Assembly: GCF_014203755.1 (NCBI RefSeq)
Contig: NZ_JACHJS010000001.1
Coordinates: 2,852,001-2,916,000, forward strand
Source: Saccharothrix violaceirubra
Lineage (GTDB): Bacteria; Actinomycetota; Actinomycetes; Mycobacteriales; Pseudonocardiaceae
Length of the DNA stretch: 64,000 nucleotides
Direction of reading: 5' to 3'
Under the pieces are notes generated by a model. It saw nothing but the letters and a program-made list of their open reading frames with translations. It was not told the origin of the DNA and did not search any database. Numbering within the stretch: the first letter of the stretch is position 1; each line of letters begins with the position of its first letter. Positions 27,336-35,817 of this stretch are shown piece by piece. A program made the position numbers and the translations under genes.

Positions 27336-27458
27336 ATGGAAGAGATCAAGCCGGGTGAGTACGAGCAGCCGTTGATGGTCGAGATCGGTGACTTCGCCGA
27401 GCTGACCAACGGCATCGGCAGCCAGAACCCGTGGGACACCGCCTGGCTGTGGGACTGA
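27336..27458 (+). CDS. Lasso peptide precursor, core GIGSQNPWDTAWLWD
   Basis: 40 residues, too short for routine gene calling. The 25-residue leader has the RRE-binding YxxP motif (YEQP, residues 9-12), the 'L..EIGDF..LT' pattern, and Thr at -2 (LTN before the core). The core (residues 26-40) has Gly1 and Asp9, which fits a nine-residue Gly1-Asp9 macrolactam with six-residue tail TAWLWD. Three of 15 core residues are Trp (8, 12, 14). GGGAG lies 7 nt before the ATG. Computed monoisotopic mass of the cyclised unmodified core: about 1726.77 Da. Confidence 0.93.
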   Translation: MEEIKPGEYEQPLMVEIGDFAELTNGIGSQNPWDTAWLWD

Positions 27459-27468
27459 GAGACAAGTA

Positions 27469-29283
27469 GTGCTCCAGTCCCACGCTGACGGCGGCGAGAG
27501 CGCGTTCATCGTCCTTCCGGACGCTGACGGCGCTCTCGCCGCTCGTCCTCGACGATGCGGGGCGGAGGTGTTGCTCACCCATCCGTCCGGCCGCCCGTTG
27601 CTCGTGGGCGTCCTCCACGATGATGACCTTCGGACCTTCCGCAGCAGACATGGTGTCGTCGCGCTGGTCGGCTTCTGCCCCTTGGCCGGCGCTCGATTGG
27701 AAAGCCTGCTGCGTGACATCACCGATGTTCGACAGTTGGACCGGGTAGTCGGTGCACTGCCCGGCAGCCACCACGTGATCGCCTCGCTCGAAGGCGAGGT
27801 GCGCGCTCAGGGAACGATCTCCAACACGCGGCGGATGTTCGTGGGTGGGGATGTCGCCGCGAACCGGGCAGACCTCGTCGCCGAGCTGGTCGACGCCGGT
27901 GTGGACGAGGAGGCCGTCGCACTGCGGCTGCTGTTCCCGTCGGTTCCCCACCCCCTCACCTCGTCGACGATGTGGCGCGAGGTCGCCGCGGTTCCCCCCG
28001 GCCACTACGCCGCTCCGGGCAGCACGCCGGACGTGGTGCGCTGGTGGACGCCACCGACTCCCCACCTTGCGCTCGCCGAGGGGGCGGAGCGGTTGCGGGA
28101 CGCACTGACCTCGGCCGTCGCCGACAACGCCAGGTCCAGGCCGTCGATCAGTTGCGACCTGTCCGGCGGCATGGACTCCACTCCCGTCGGGTATCTCGCC
28201 TGGCAGCACAACCCCGACCTGCTCGCGGTCACCATGACGGAACTGACCAGCGATGACGACGACACCGGGATCGCCGTCGACGCCGCGGCGCGGATGCCGG
28301 GCGTCGAGCACCTCCTGATGCCCGCGAGCGGACTGCCGTTGCCGTTCGAGGGGCTGTTCGACCCCGACCAGCCTCACGACGAACCGTTCCTGGGCCTGCA
28401 GGGGGCACGGTTTCGGGAAGTCGCCCGCCGGGTGCGGGCACACGGTTCGACTTTGCACTTCACCGGCCACGGTGGAGACGAGGTCCTGTCCGCGCCACCG
28501 AATTACCTGCATGGCCTCGCGCGGCGCGATCCGTGGCTCGCGCTCGACCACGTACGTGGTCATCGCGGGCTCAAGCGCTGGACGGTGAGTCAGACCTGGC
28601 ACGCGCTGCGGGACAACCAGTCCTATCGGGACTGGCTCGAGCGGAGCGCACGGGAGATCACCTCACCATTGCCCGGCGGACGGCTGCCGCCCGCGAGCTG
28701 GAACCACCCCTTGAGGCTGTCACCGTGGCTCACCCAGGACGGCGTCCATCTCGTGTCGGAGGCGCTCGGCACGGCCGCGGTGGGCGCCGAGCCGCTGGCG
28801 GAAGACCGAAGCGGGCATCTCGCGCTCGAACAGATCAGGGCTTCCGGCCGAGTCGCTCGGCTGATCGGGCAGCTCACCGCCACCCAAGGCGTGCGAACGG
28901 TGACACCATTCCTCGACGACCGGGTGGTCGAGGCGTGCCTGTCCGTGCTGCCGCACGAACGCAGTACTCCCTGGGCCTTCAAACCGCTGCTCACCGCGGC
29001 GTTGCGCGACGTCGTGCCCGCGGACATCGTGCGGCGGTCGACCAAGAACGACATGTCGGAGGACGTGCACGCGGGGTTGCGCGCCCAGCGATCGAGGATC
29101 GCGGCGCTGTGTGACGACCTGCTGTTGGCCCGGCTCGGGCTGGTCGACGCCGAGGCGTTGCGGCTGGCAGTTCTCGGCCCGCCACCGCCCGGACCGGCGT
29201 TGCCGATCATGGTGATGACCTTCAACTGCGAGATGTGGCTGCGCGGCGCCACCTCTTTGTCGACGAGGAGTGGGAGCGGATGA
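27469..29283 (+). CDS. Lasso cyclase (asparagine synthetase homologue, C protein)
   Basis: 604 residues. N-terminal degenerate glutaminase-like domain without a Cys2 nucleophile ('LLVGVLHDDDLRTF'), then the ATP-pyrophosphatase domain with PP-loop SGGMDS at residues 232-237, 'HFTGHGGDEVL' and C-terminal 'TPFLDDRVVEACLSVLP..RSTPWAFKPLL'. It adenylates the Asp9 side chain of the core and forms the isopeptide bond to Gly1. GTG start 10 nt after the precursor stop. The stop overlaps the B2 gene ATG (ATGA). Confidence 0.92.
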   Translation: MLQSHADGGESAFIVLPDADGALAARPRRCGAEVLLTHPSGRPLLVGVLHDDDLRTFRSRHGVVALVGFCPLAGARLESLLRDITDVRQLDRVVGALPGSHHVIASLEGEVRAQGTISNTRRMFVGGDVAANRADLVAELVDAGVDEEAVALRLLFPSVPHPLTSSTMWREVAAVPPGHYAAPGSTPDVVRWWTPPTPHLALAEGAERLRDALTSAVADNARSRPSISCDLSGGMDSTPVGYLAWQHNPDLLAVTMTELTSDDDDTGIAVDAAARMPGVEHLLMPASGLPLPFEGLFDPDQPHDEPFLGLQGARFREVARRVRAHGSTLHFTGHGGDEVLSAPPNYLHGLARRDPWLALDHVRGHRGLKRWTVSQTWHALRDNQSYRDWLERSAREITSPLPGGRLPPASWNHPLRLSPWLTQDGVHLVSEALGTAAVGAEPLAEDRSGHLALEQIRASGRVARLIGQLTATQGVRTVTPFLDDRVVEACLSVLPHERSTPWAFKPLLTAALRDVVPADIVRRSTKNDMSEDVHAGLRAQRSRIAALCDDLLLARLGLVDAEALRLAVLGPPPPGPALPIMVMTFNCEMWLRGATSLSTRSGSG

Positions 29284-29705
29284 AAGCCAGGGCGACGGCA
29301 CTCGTCAAGCCGGCGGGAAACACGTTCAGCGGCCTTCCCGCCGCGTTCTCCGTATTGGTGGCCAAAGTGCTCGGCAGGCAGTCTCCGCACCGCATTCGTC
29401 GCGTGCTCACCGCGGTGTCCCGGGGTGCTCGTCCCGCGACACTCGCCGAGGCGGAAGCGGCACACCGGGCGGTGCTCGGCAGCAGCGTGATGATGGCGGG
29501 CGACGGGTGCCTGCCGAGGTCGATCGCCGTCGCCTTGCTGTGCAGGCTGCGCGGCAGGTGGCCGACCTGGCACGTGGGTGCGCAGATCCATCCGTTCCGC
29601 GCGCACTCGTGGGTGGTGGCGGAGGGTGTGGCGGTGGGGGAGACCGGTGACATGAGCCGGTGGAAGTCGTTGATCACGGTCGGCTCGCAGGGAGATCCCC
29701 GATGA
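29280..29705 (+). CDS. Lasso leader peptidase (B2, transglutaminase-like)
   Basis: 141 residues. Cys77 in DGCLPRSIAVALL and His109 in 'FRAHSWVV' are the expected catalytic pair. The position that usually gives Asp ('HAWVEVDG' in homologues) reads VVAEG, so a Glu may stand in. The enzyme cuts the leader after Asn25 once B1 has presented the precursor. ATG chosen at the ATGA overlap with the cyclase; the frame is open further up but inside the cyclase gene. Confidence 0.9.
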   Translation: MKARATALVKPAGNTFSGLPAAFSVLVAKVLGRQSPHRIRRVLTAVSRGARPATLAEAEAAHRAVLGSSVMMAGDGCLPRSIAVALLCRLRGRWPTWHVGAQIHPFRAHSWVVAEGVAVGETGDMSRWKSLITVGSQGDPR

Positions 29706-29959
29706 CGTTGCGCCCACGTGCACAGGTGACGATGACCCGCGCCGACGACGGCATGGTCGTGTTGGACGAGCGGACGGGCCGCTACTGGCAGCTCAACCAC
29801 AGCGCCGCGTACATGCTGGAGCGCTTGGTGGACGGGGACACCGTCGACCAGGTCGCCGAACACGTCGCCGCGAGTGCGGGTGTCGACACGGCCGACGTGC
29901 GGTCCGACGTCGACGCGTTCATCGGCCGCCTGCGCCACGCCGGCCTCATTGCCGAATGA
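29702..29959 (+). CDS. Lasso RiPP recognition element (B1, PqqD-like)
   Basis: 85 residues with the PqqD/RRE winged-helix fold: 'DGMVVLDERTGRYWQLNHSAAYMLERLVDGDTVDQVAEHVA' seen in segments, ending 'FIGRLRHAGLIAE'. It binds the YxxP part of the leader and delivers it to B2 and the cyclase. The gene follows B2, whereas C-B1-B2 is the more usual order in actinobacteria. ATGA overlap at both ends. Confidence 0.92.
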   Translation: MTLRPRAQVTMTRADDGMVVLDERTGRYWQLNHSAAYMLERLVDGDTVDQVAEHVAASAGVDTADVRSDVDAFIGRLRHAGLIAE

Positions 29960-31716
29960 CGACTTCTCAAGGGGGGAACGTGGAGACGAACGCCGGACGG
30001 CGGTCGGAGTTGGATGAACTGGTGTCGACATTCCCGGACGACGAGGCCGCCGCGGTTCGCGGATGGCTCGGCGGCGCTGCGGGCACGTCGCACCTGCCGG
30101 GGATCTCTTTGCGCAGCAATCACGAGCCGCTCGTGGAGAAGCTGCCCAGGCCCGCCGCGTACGACCCGAATGCGATACGTCGCGTCGCCATCGTCGGAGG
30201 CGGCACGGCAGGCTACCTCACCGCGATTGCTCTGCGTACCAAGCGACCGTGGCTCGAGGTGTCGCTGGTCGAGTCACCGTCGATCCCGATCATCGGCGTC
30301 GGTGAGGCGACCGTGCCCGGCATCGTGATCTTCCTGCACCACTACCTCGGCATCGACGTCGAGGACTTCTACCGACAGGTTCGGCCGACCTGGAAACAGG
30401 GCATCCATTTCCGGTGGGGACCTCGGCCGGAGGGGTTCATGGCCCCGTTCGACTGGGACAGCAATTCGATCGGCACGGCAGGGGCGGTCGACTCCGGCAG
30501 CGGTATCGACGGATACACGCTGCAGTCGTTGTTGATGAGGACGGACCGCACGCCGGTGTTCGACGCCGGCGGCGAACAGGTTTCGCTGATGAAGTACCTG
30601 CCGTTCGCCTACCACCTCGACAACGCGCGCTTCGTCGGCTTCCTGACCGACATCGCCAAGCAGCGCGGCGTGCGGCACGTCGAAGCGCGAATCGAGGACG
30701 TGGTCCTCGGCGGTGAGGACTGGGTCGACCACCTGCGCACCACCGACGGGCGCAAACTCGACTACGACTTGTACGTGGACTGCTCGGGTTTTCGGTCGAT
30801 TCTGCTCGGCAAGGCTTTCGGGACGCCGTTTCTGAGCTACGAGAGCAGCCTGTTCACCGACTCGGCCGTCACCGGCAACGTCGGCCACGGCGGGCACCTG
30901 AAGTCCTACACCAGTTCGATCACGATGGACTCCGGCTGGTGTTGGGGCATTCCGACGCCGGAAGATGACCACTTGGGCTACGTGTACTCGTCGAACGCGA
31001 TCTCCGACGACAAGGCTGCCGAGGAACTCGCAGCGCGGTTCCCGGGCGTCGGCGACCCCCGTGTGGTCCGGTTTCGCGTCGGCAGGTACGAGAAGGCGTG
31101 GCGCGGCAACGTGATGGCGATCGGCAATGCCTACGCGTTCGTCGAACCACTCGAGTCGACCGGCATCCTCATGATCACTTCCAGCGTGCAGGCGTTGGTC
31201 GCCTCCTTGCCGGCGTCGTGGTCGGATCCGCAGTGCCGTGACATGATCAACGTTGCTCTCGCGAACAGGTGGGACGCGCTGCGGTGGTTCCTGTCCATCC
31301 ACTACAGGTTCAACACCAGGCTCGACACGCCGTTCTGGCGGGAAGTCCGTTCCACGACCGACATATCCGGTGCGCAACCGATGCTGGACATGTACGCGAC
31401 CGGTGCGCCGCTGCGATATCGCAATCCCTTGCTCAGGACGTTTCTGCAAGGAAACACACCGACGTTCTACGGGCTGGCCGGAGTGGAGACGATCCTGCTC
31501 GGACAGGAGGTGCCGACACGGCTGCTGCACCGTGCGGAGCCGCCCGAACGGTGGCGCGCACGCCGGGACGCCGCCATGGCGATCACCCGGCGCGCATTAC
31601 CCCAGAACGAGGCGTTGGCGCGGTTCCACGACAATCCGGGCTTGAACCGGCAGCTTCTCTTCGACCCGGACAGTTGGGCGAGCCCGTTGCGTGCCGAGCC
31701 GATCGGAATGCTGTGA
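29956..31716 (+). CDS. Flavin-dependent tryptophan halogenase acting on the lasso pathway
   Basis: 586 residues. FADH2-binding GGGTAGYLTA starts at residue 81; 'GVGEATVPGI' follows; Lys147 in TWKQGIHF corresponds to the chloramine-forming lysine; WCWGIP at 328 is the WxWxIP halogenase signature; Glu400 in 'EPLESTGI' corresponds to the active-site Glu. All key residues are present, so it should be active. Substrate is inferred to be one or more Trp of the lasso core or precursor, because the gene is coupled by 4 nt to B1 and the core has three Trp. An N-terminal 60-residue extension precedes the FAD fold. A TTA codon lies at 31597-31599. Confidence 0.92.
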   Translation: MTTSQGGNVETNAGRRSELDELVSTFPDDEAAAVRGWLGGAAGTSHLPGISLRSNHEPLVEKLPRPAAYDPNAIRRVAIVGGGTAGYLTAIALRTKRPWLEVSLVESPSIPIIGVGEATVPGIVIFLHHYLGIDVEDFYRQVRPTWKQGIHFRWGPRPEGFMAPFDWDSNSIGTAGAVDSGSGIDGYTLQSLLMRTDRTPVFDAGGEQVSLMKYLPFAYHLDNARFVGFLTDIAKQRGVRHVEARIEDVVLGGEDWVDHLRTTDGRKLDYDLYVDCSGFRSILLGKAFGTPFLSYESSLFTDSAVTGNVGHGGHLKSYTSSITMDSGWCWGIPTPEDDHLGYVYSSNAISDDKAAEELAARFPGVGDPRVVRFRVGRYEKAWRGNVMAIGNAYAFVEPLESTGILMITSSVQALVASLPASWSDPQCRDMINVALANRWDALRWFLSIHYRFNTRLDTPFWREVRSTTDISGAQPMLDMYATGAPLRYRNPLLRTFLQGNTPTFYGLAGVETILLGQEVPTRLLHRAEPPERWRARRDAAMAITRRALPQNEALARFHDNPGLNRQLLFDPDSWASPLRAEPIGML

Positions 31717-32210
31717 CGGACGAGGCGCTCCGGACGGTGTTCCGTTCGTTCATGGCGGGGTTTCCGACCGGAGTCGCCGTCGTCACCGCCGTCGACGCCG
31801 ACGGGACGCCACATGGGATGACGTGTTCGTCCCTGTGCAGCGTCACACTCCTTCCACCGACGCTGGCGGTGTGCCTGCGCAGAGGCAGCCCGACACTCGC
31901 GGCTATACAGCGCCGCAACTTCTTCGTGGTGAACCTGATGCACGACGAGGCACGGATCACCGCGGAGCTGTTCGCCTCCGGGGAGGCCGACAGGTTCGAC
32001 CGGGTGCGCTGGCAGGCTGGAGCCGCCGGGCCGCACCTGCCCGACGACGCGCACGCGATCGCGGATTGCTCGGTGCGCCGGACCGAGCCGGTGGGAGACC
32101 ACGAGGTGGTGTTCGGAGAGGTACTGGGAGCAGGCGTATCCGAGATGCCCAAACCACTGCTCTATGGCATGCGCCGCTACGCCAGGCTGTGGACGGAAGC
32201 CGGGCGGTGA
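31713..32210 (+). CDS. Flavin reductase partner of the halogenase
   Basis: 165 residues of the flavin reductase-like (split-barrel) family: 'FMAGFPTGVAVVTAVDADGTPHGMTCSSLCSVTLLPPTLAVCL' in parts, 'FFVVNLMHDE', 'HEVVFGEVLG'. It supplies FADH2 to the halogenase from NAD(P)H. The GTG overlaps the halogenase stop (GTGA), so both are made together. This is the last gene of the lasso operon; a weak hairpin (CCACCT/AGGTGG, 32223-32243) follows. Confidence 0.9.
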   Translation: MTDEALRTVFRSFMAGFPTGVAVVTAVDADGTPHGMTCSSLCSVTLLPPTLAVCLRRGSPTLAAIQRRNFFVVNLMHDEARITAELFASGEADRFDRVRWQAGAAGPHLPDDAHAIADCSVRRTEPVGDHEVVFGEVLGAGVSEMPKPLLYGMRRYARLWTEAGR

Positions 32211-32237
32211 ACGGTCTCGAAGCCACCTGCGGGGGCG

Positions 32238-32392
32238 AGGTGGTCAGGGCCGGGAGCACCATGATCTCGCCGTCGTGGTAATCGTGTAACGAACCCTGGC
32301 TCGGCCACGCTGCCGACCACCGCTCGACCTGTTCGGAAGTCGACGGAGGAGGCGTCGATCTGCCACCCACCCGAGTCCTCCTTGTATCCCAT
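32238..32392 (-). pseudogene. Internally deleted, frameshifted copy of the 37061-37978 membrane protein gene
   Basis: Read on the minus strand, the start (ATG at 32392) gives 'GWQIDAS' like 'RWRIDAP' of the intact gene. After one extra base the next frame gives 'PPSTSEQVERWSAAWPSQG', matching 'PPLTSTQAERWSAAWPNQG'. Near 32285-32292 the sequence jumps to 'HDYHDGEIMVLPAL', matching the C-terminal 'HADHDGEITVPPAL' of the intact gene. So about 250 residues, including all membrane helices, are gone. Clear pseudogene. Confidence 0.8.
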
Positions 32393-32896
32393 GCCCACAA
32401 ACCGCCGGCATGCCGGGTCCCTGTTGTCGAACAACGGTTCCCGGCTCGCGGGAACGAGCCGCCGTGCGCCTCCAGGTGCGGCCGGGCCACCGAGGTCTGC
32501 GGCGGGTGGTCGAGGGTCCGGCCGGCCATCCGCCCCCGTGCGATCGACGACAGCAGGGCGTGCCCACGGCTTCGGGCCGCGATCGCGCGATCCTGGTCGC
32601 ATGATCACGAGCGGCGGGGTCCGCTTCGCTTCTCCCGGATCGGCGACGTCCGATTATCCGCGCCCGGTACCGTGAGTCACGGGGCGTGTGCGGGGCGGGG
32701 GTGGCGTGGTGTCCGCCGAGGCAGTGGGGGATCAGCCGGAAGTGGCCGAGTTGCTGCGTGCGGTCCGCGCGGAGATCGACGCGACTCTCGGCGCGGAGAC
32801 CGGGTTCGACAAGGTGGTCCTCACCGAAGGTCGGGTCGTGGGCGGTGGGGGCGACCGGCACGAGTACTCGTTCGCCGCCCGGGGCTGGAAGGACTC
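32286..32896 (+). repeat. Direct repeat copy 1 (divergent promoter region plus helicase 5' end)
   Basis: This stretch is repeated in the same orientation at 37876-38606. Shared blocks include the 5' end of the membrane gene, the intergenic block around 32455-32560 (matching 38242-38345 with about 10% differences), and the first about 190 nt of the helicase gene. Copy 1 has about 85 nt before the helicase start that copy 2 lacks; copy 2 has about 200 nt inserted after its membrane gene start. Confidence 0.85.
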
Positions 32897-35627
32897 GTCC
32901 GCCGCCCGGCCGCTGCTGATTCGTGCCCGCCCGCGTACCGCCTGGGAGTCGGCGGAACTCGTCGTCGCCGAACGCGGTCGGTTGCGCCTGCGCACGTCCG
33001 CCGTGCTGGGTGCGAAGGCCGAACTCCGCGAGGACGACACGTCCGGCCTGGTCGCGTTGGCCGAACAGCTCGACCGGACGATCTCGGGGGCCGGCGGGTT
33101 GAACCTGACCGCGGCCGGGTGGCTGGTCGGCCGCGACCTGCCCGCGGCCGGTCGGTGCCCGCACCCGGAGCGGTACGTGCGCGGGTGGCGGTCCTTGCAG
33201 CTCAACGACCGGCAGCGCGATGCCGTGGCACGGGCCCTGGGCAGCGACCTGACCTTCGTCTGGGGGCCGCCCGGCACCGGCAAGACCGAGGTCGTCGGCC
33301 ACGTCGTGGAGGGCAACCACCGGCAGGGGCACCGGGTGCTGTTCCTCGCGCCCACCAACGTCGCCGTGGACCAGGCGGTGGAACGGCTGTGCGAGCTGTT
33401 GAGCGCCGAGGACGGCTTCGCCGGCGGGCTCGTGCAGCGGGCCGGGGACATCGCACCCGGTTCGCTCAAGGAGAAGTACGGCGACCGGATCGAGCAGCGG
33501 AAGATCGTGGCGCGGCTGAGCGCCGGCCTGACCGCCGAGATCGGGGAGTTGCGCGAGCGCCTCGACGTCGTCGACAGCCGCTTGGCACTGCACCGCGAGC
33601 ACGCGGAACTCCTCGGAAGTCTCGAACAACTGCGTGGCGACGCTCGGCGGGCCACGCGGGACGTCGCCACGGCCGCGGCCGAGTGCGAGCGCGCCAGGCA
33701 GGAGGCAGCCCGGCTGCGTGCCGAACTGATCGCGATCGGAGTCCCGACCGGCCCGTCCGCCGCGCGGAAGGCGCGACAGCAGGAAGAACTCCTCTCCCGA
33801 CTCCAGGTGGTCGACCAGGACGTCGCCGACCTGGTCGCGCGGCACCTGCTCGCCACCGCCGAACAGCGGCGCCACGCGGCGCGAGTACAGGCAGCCGAGC
33901 GCAAGGCGAGCGCACTCCGGACGACACTGGTCGGCAGCGCCGACCAACTCGCCACCACGGCCAAGAATCTGCGGGAACGTCTGGAAGACCGGCAGGACAA
34001 GCTCCGCGCCGTCGAAGTGGAGGTGCGTGGCAACTGCCGTGTCCTGGCGACGACCGTGGCCAAGGCCGTGCAGTCCCGGTACCTGATCGACAGGTTCGAC
34101 ACCGTCGTCCTCGACGAAGCGGGCATGGTCGCCCTTCCCGCGGCCTGGTACGCGGCGGCGTTGGCGAGGAAACGGGTGGTCGTGGCCGGCGACTTCCGGC
34201 AGCTCCCCGCGGTGACCCGGGCGTCCGGCGATCACGACGCGGACCCGGCGACGCGGGCGCACTCCGCGCACTGGATGGACCGCGACGCCTTCCACGCGGC
34301 CGGCCTCGTCGACGGTCGGGGACGCGTGCGACCCCACGGCTGCCTGATCGGTCTGGACACCCAGTACCGCATGCGTCCGGCGATCTGCGCGGTCGTGAAC
34401 ACGATCGCCTACCCCGACGCGCCGTTGACCACCGGCCGGGCGGACGGCAGCCGGTTGCCGCCGTCGCCGCTGCTGGAGTCGCCGCTGGTGCTGGTCGACA
34501 CCGCGACCCGGCGCTCGGCCGCACAAGGCGGTCCCAGATCCAACCCGGTGCACGAGGCCGTGATCCACGAACTCGTCCGGGGACTGCAGTACGACGGTGT
34601 GCTGCCCGCGCGCAAGGAGGACGGCGGGCCGGGCGACCGGATGGCGGTCATCGCCCCCTACCGCGACCAGGTCGGGGCGCTGAAGGGCAGTCTCGCCTAC
34701 CGGTTCGGCGCCGACTACGACGGTGTCGTCGACACCGTGCACCGGTTCCAGGGCAGCCAACGACCCCTCGTGGTGATCGACACCGTCGCCGGTGCCGGTG
34801 ACCGGGTCGGCCGCTTCTACGAGGGAACGGGCCTGTCGTCGGCCACCTGCCGACTGCTCAACGTGGCGGTGAGCCGCGCGCAGGACCACCTCGTGGTGGT
34901 CGCCGACGTCGACTTCCTGAGCCGCAACCTCAAGCCCCACGGCGAAGCCGCCCGCCTGGTCGACCACCTGCGGCGGCACGCGCACCACCTCGACGTCGGC
35001 GACCTCGTCCCGTTCCGCGCGGCGGACGACCTGGCGGGACTCGACCCGCACGAGCTGACCCGACCGGCCTTCTTCCCGGCCGACGAGGTGCCGCGCGCCG
35101 TCGCCTGGGACTTCGCGCACGCCCGACGCGGCATCGACATCTACTGCGCGTTCCTCGACGCCGACCCCGTCGAACGGTGGCTCGCGAAGCTGACACCGCG
35201 GATCGAGGACGGTCTGACCGTCACCGTCCACACCCGACCGGCCCGGCGATCCGACGACGAACGGCAGATCGCGAGGCTCGAGGCGGCCGGGTGCACCGTG
35301 GTCCGACGCGAGCGCATGCACGAGAAGGTCGTGATCGTCGACGACGAGGTGCTCTGGCACGGGTCGCTCAACCTGCTGGCCCGCACCGGGCCCACCGACC
35401 TCATGATGCGCATCACCGATCCCGGTGCCTGCGAACGCGTGCGCCGGATCGTCGAGCGCGCCCGTGCCGAGCCCGGACCGAAAGCCGGCGGCCGGTTGTA
35501 CCTGAACGTGCCGTTCGCGGAGAACGACCTGGCCAGGCAGACCGCGAAAGCCCGATGGGATCCCAAGTCCAGGCGTTGGTACGTGCCGCACGACACGCCT
35601 CGACACCTTGTGGAGCGGTGGTTGTAG
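32709..35627 (+). CDS. SF1 helicase - PLD nuclease - DUF5710 fusion (Mokosh II-like)
   Basis: 972 residues. N-terminal about 150 residues: small beta domain of unknown type. Then a COG1112-type SF1 helicase: Walker A GPPGTGKTE at about 186, a long coiled-coil insertion (about 260-430), 'VVLDEAGMVALP', 'VAGDFRQLPAV', 'DTVHRFQGSQRPLVVIDTV' and 'LLNVAVSRAQDHLVVV'. Next a PLD domain with one HKD motif (HEKVVIVDD at about 871, then 'GSLNLL'), and a C-terminal DUF5710 ('YLNVPFAENDLA.QTAKARWDPKSRRWYVP'). Helicase plus PLD in one chain is the layout of type II Mokosh anti-phage proteins. GTG at 32709 is favoured since the duplicated copy starts at the same codon. Confidence 0.87.
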   Translation: MSAEAVGDQPEVAELLRAVRAEIDATLGAETGFDKVVLTEGRVVGGGGDRHEYSFAARGWKDSSAARPLLIRARPRTAWESAELVVAERGRLRLRTSAVLGAKAELREDDTSGLVALAEQLDRTISGAGGLNLTAAGWLVGRDLPAAGRCPHPERYVRGWRSLQLNDRQRDAVARALGSDLTFVWGPPGTGKTEVVGHVVEGNHRQGHRVLFLAPTNVAVDQAVERLCELLSAEDGFAGGLVQRAGDIAPGSLKEKYGDRIEQRKIVARLSAGLTAEIGELRERLDVVDSRLALHREHAELLGSLEQLRGDARRATRDVATAAAECERARQEAARLRAELIAIGVPTGPSAARKARQQEELLSRLQVVDQDVADLVARHLLATAEQRRHAARVQAAERKASALRTTLVGSADQLATTAKNLRERLEDRQDKLRAVEVEVRGNCRVLATTVAKAVQSRYLIDRFDTVVLDEAGMVALPAAWYAAALARKRVVVAGDFRQLPAVTRASGDHDADPATRAHSAHWMDRDAFHAAGLVDGRGRVRPHGCLIGLDTQYRMRPAICAVVNTIAYPDAPLTTGRADGSRLPPSPLLESPLVLVDTATRRSAAQGGPRSNPVHEAVIHELVRGLQYDGVLPARKEDGGPGDRMAVIAPYRDQVGALKGSLAYRFGADYDGVVDTVHRFQGSQRPLVVIDTVAGAGDRVGRFYEGTGLSSATCRLLNVAVSRAQDHLVVVADVDFLSRNLKPHGEAARLVDHLRRHAHHLDVGDLVPFRAADDLAGLDPHELTRPAFFPADEVPRAVAWDFAHARRGIDIYCAFLDADPVERWLAKLTPRIEDGLTVTVHTRPARRSDDERQIARLEAAGCTVVRRERMHEKVVIVDDEVLWHGSLNLLARTGPTDLMMRITDPGACERVRRIVERARAEPGPKAGGRLYLNVPFAENDLARQTAKARWDPKSRRWYVPHDTPRHLVERWL

Positions 35628-35655
35628 CACGTCCGGGCGTACAGGGGGAGCAAGG

Positions 35656-35817
35656 ATGAGGATCGTCGCGTTGCAGTCGAAGCAGCCGTCCACGGTCGCA
35701 CCGGCCGTGGTGTTCCCGCCCGCCAAGTTCGATCTCGTGGTGTCGACCGGCGGACGTGGTGCCGCGCGAGGGGACCTGCGTGCTGGAGATGGGGGTTTCG
35801 ATGTCGGAAGAACGTGA
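35656..35817 (+). CDS. Possible small 53-residue protein
   Basis: ATG with a strong GGGGGAG site about 7 nt upstream, 28 nt after the helicase stop. Product begins MRIVALQSKQPSTVAPAVVF and ends GGFDVGRT. Its 3' end overlaps the next gene by 17 nt in another frame. No family recognised. It could also be the 5' part of the next gene if a frameshift exists. Weak call. Confidence 0.35.
   Translation: MRIVALQSKQPSTVAPAVVFPPAKFDLVVSTGGRGAARGDLRAGDGGFDVGRT

Noticed and set aside
32244..35726. 1160-residue minus-strand open frame across the helicase
   Set aside because: Shadow of the helicase gene; no motifs and wrong codon pattern.
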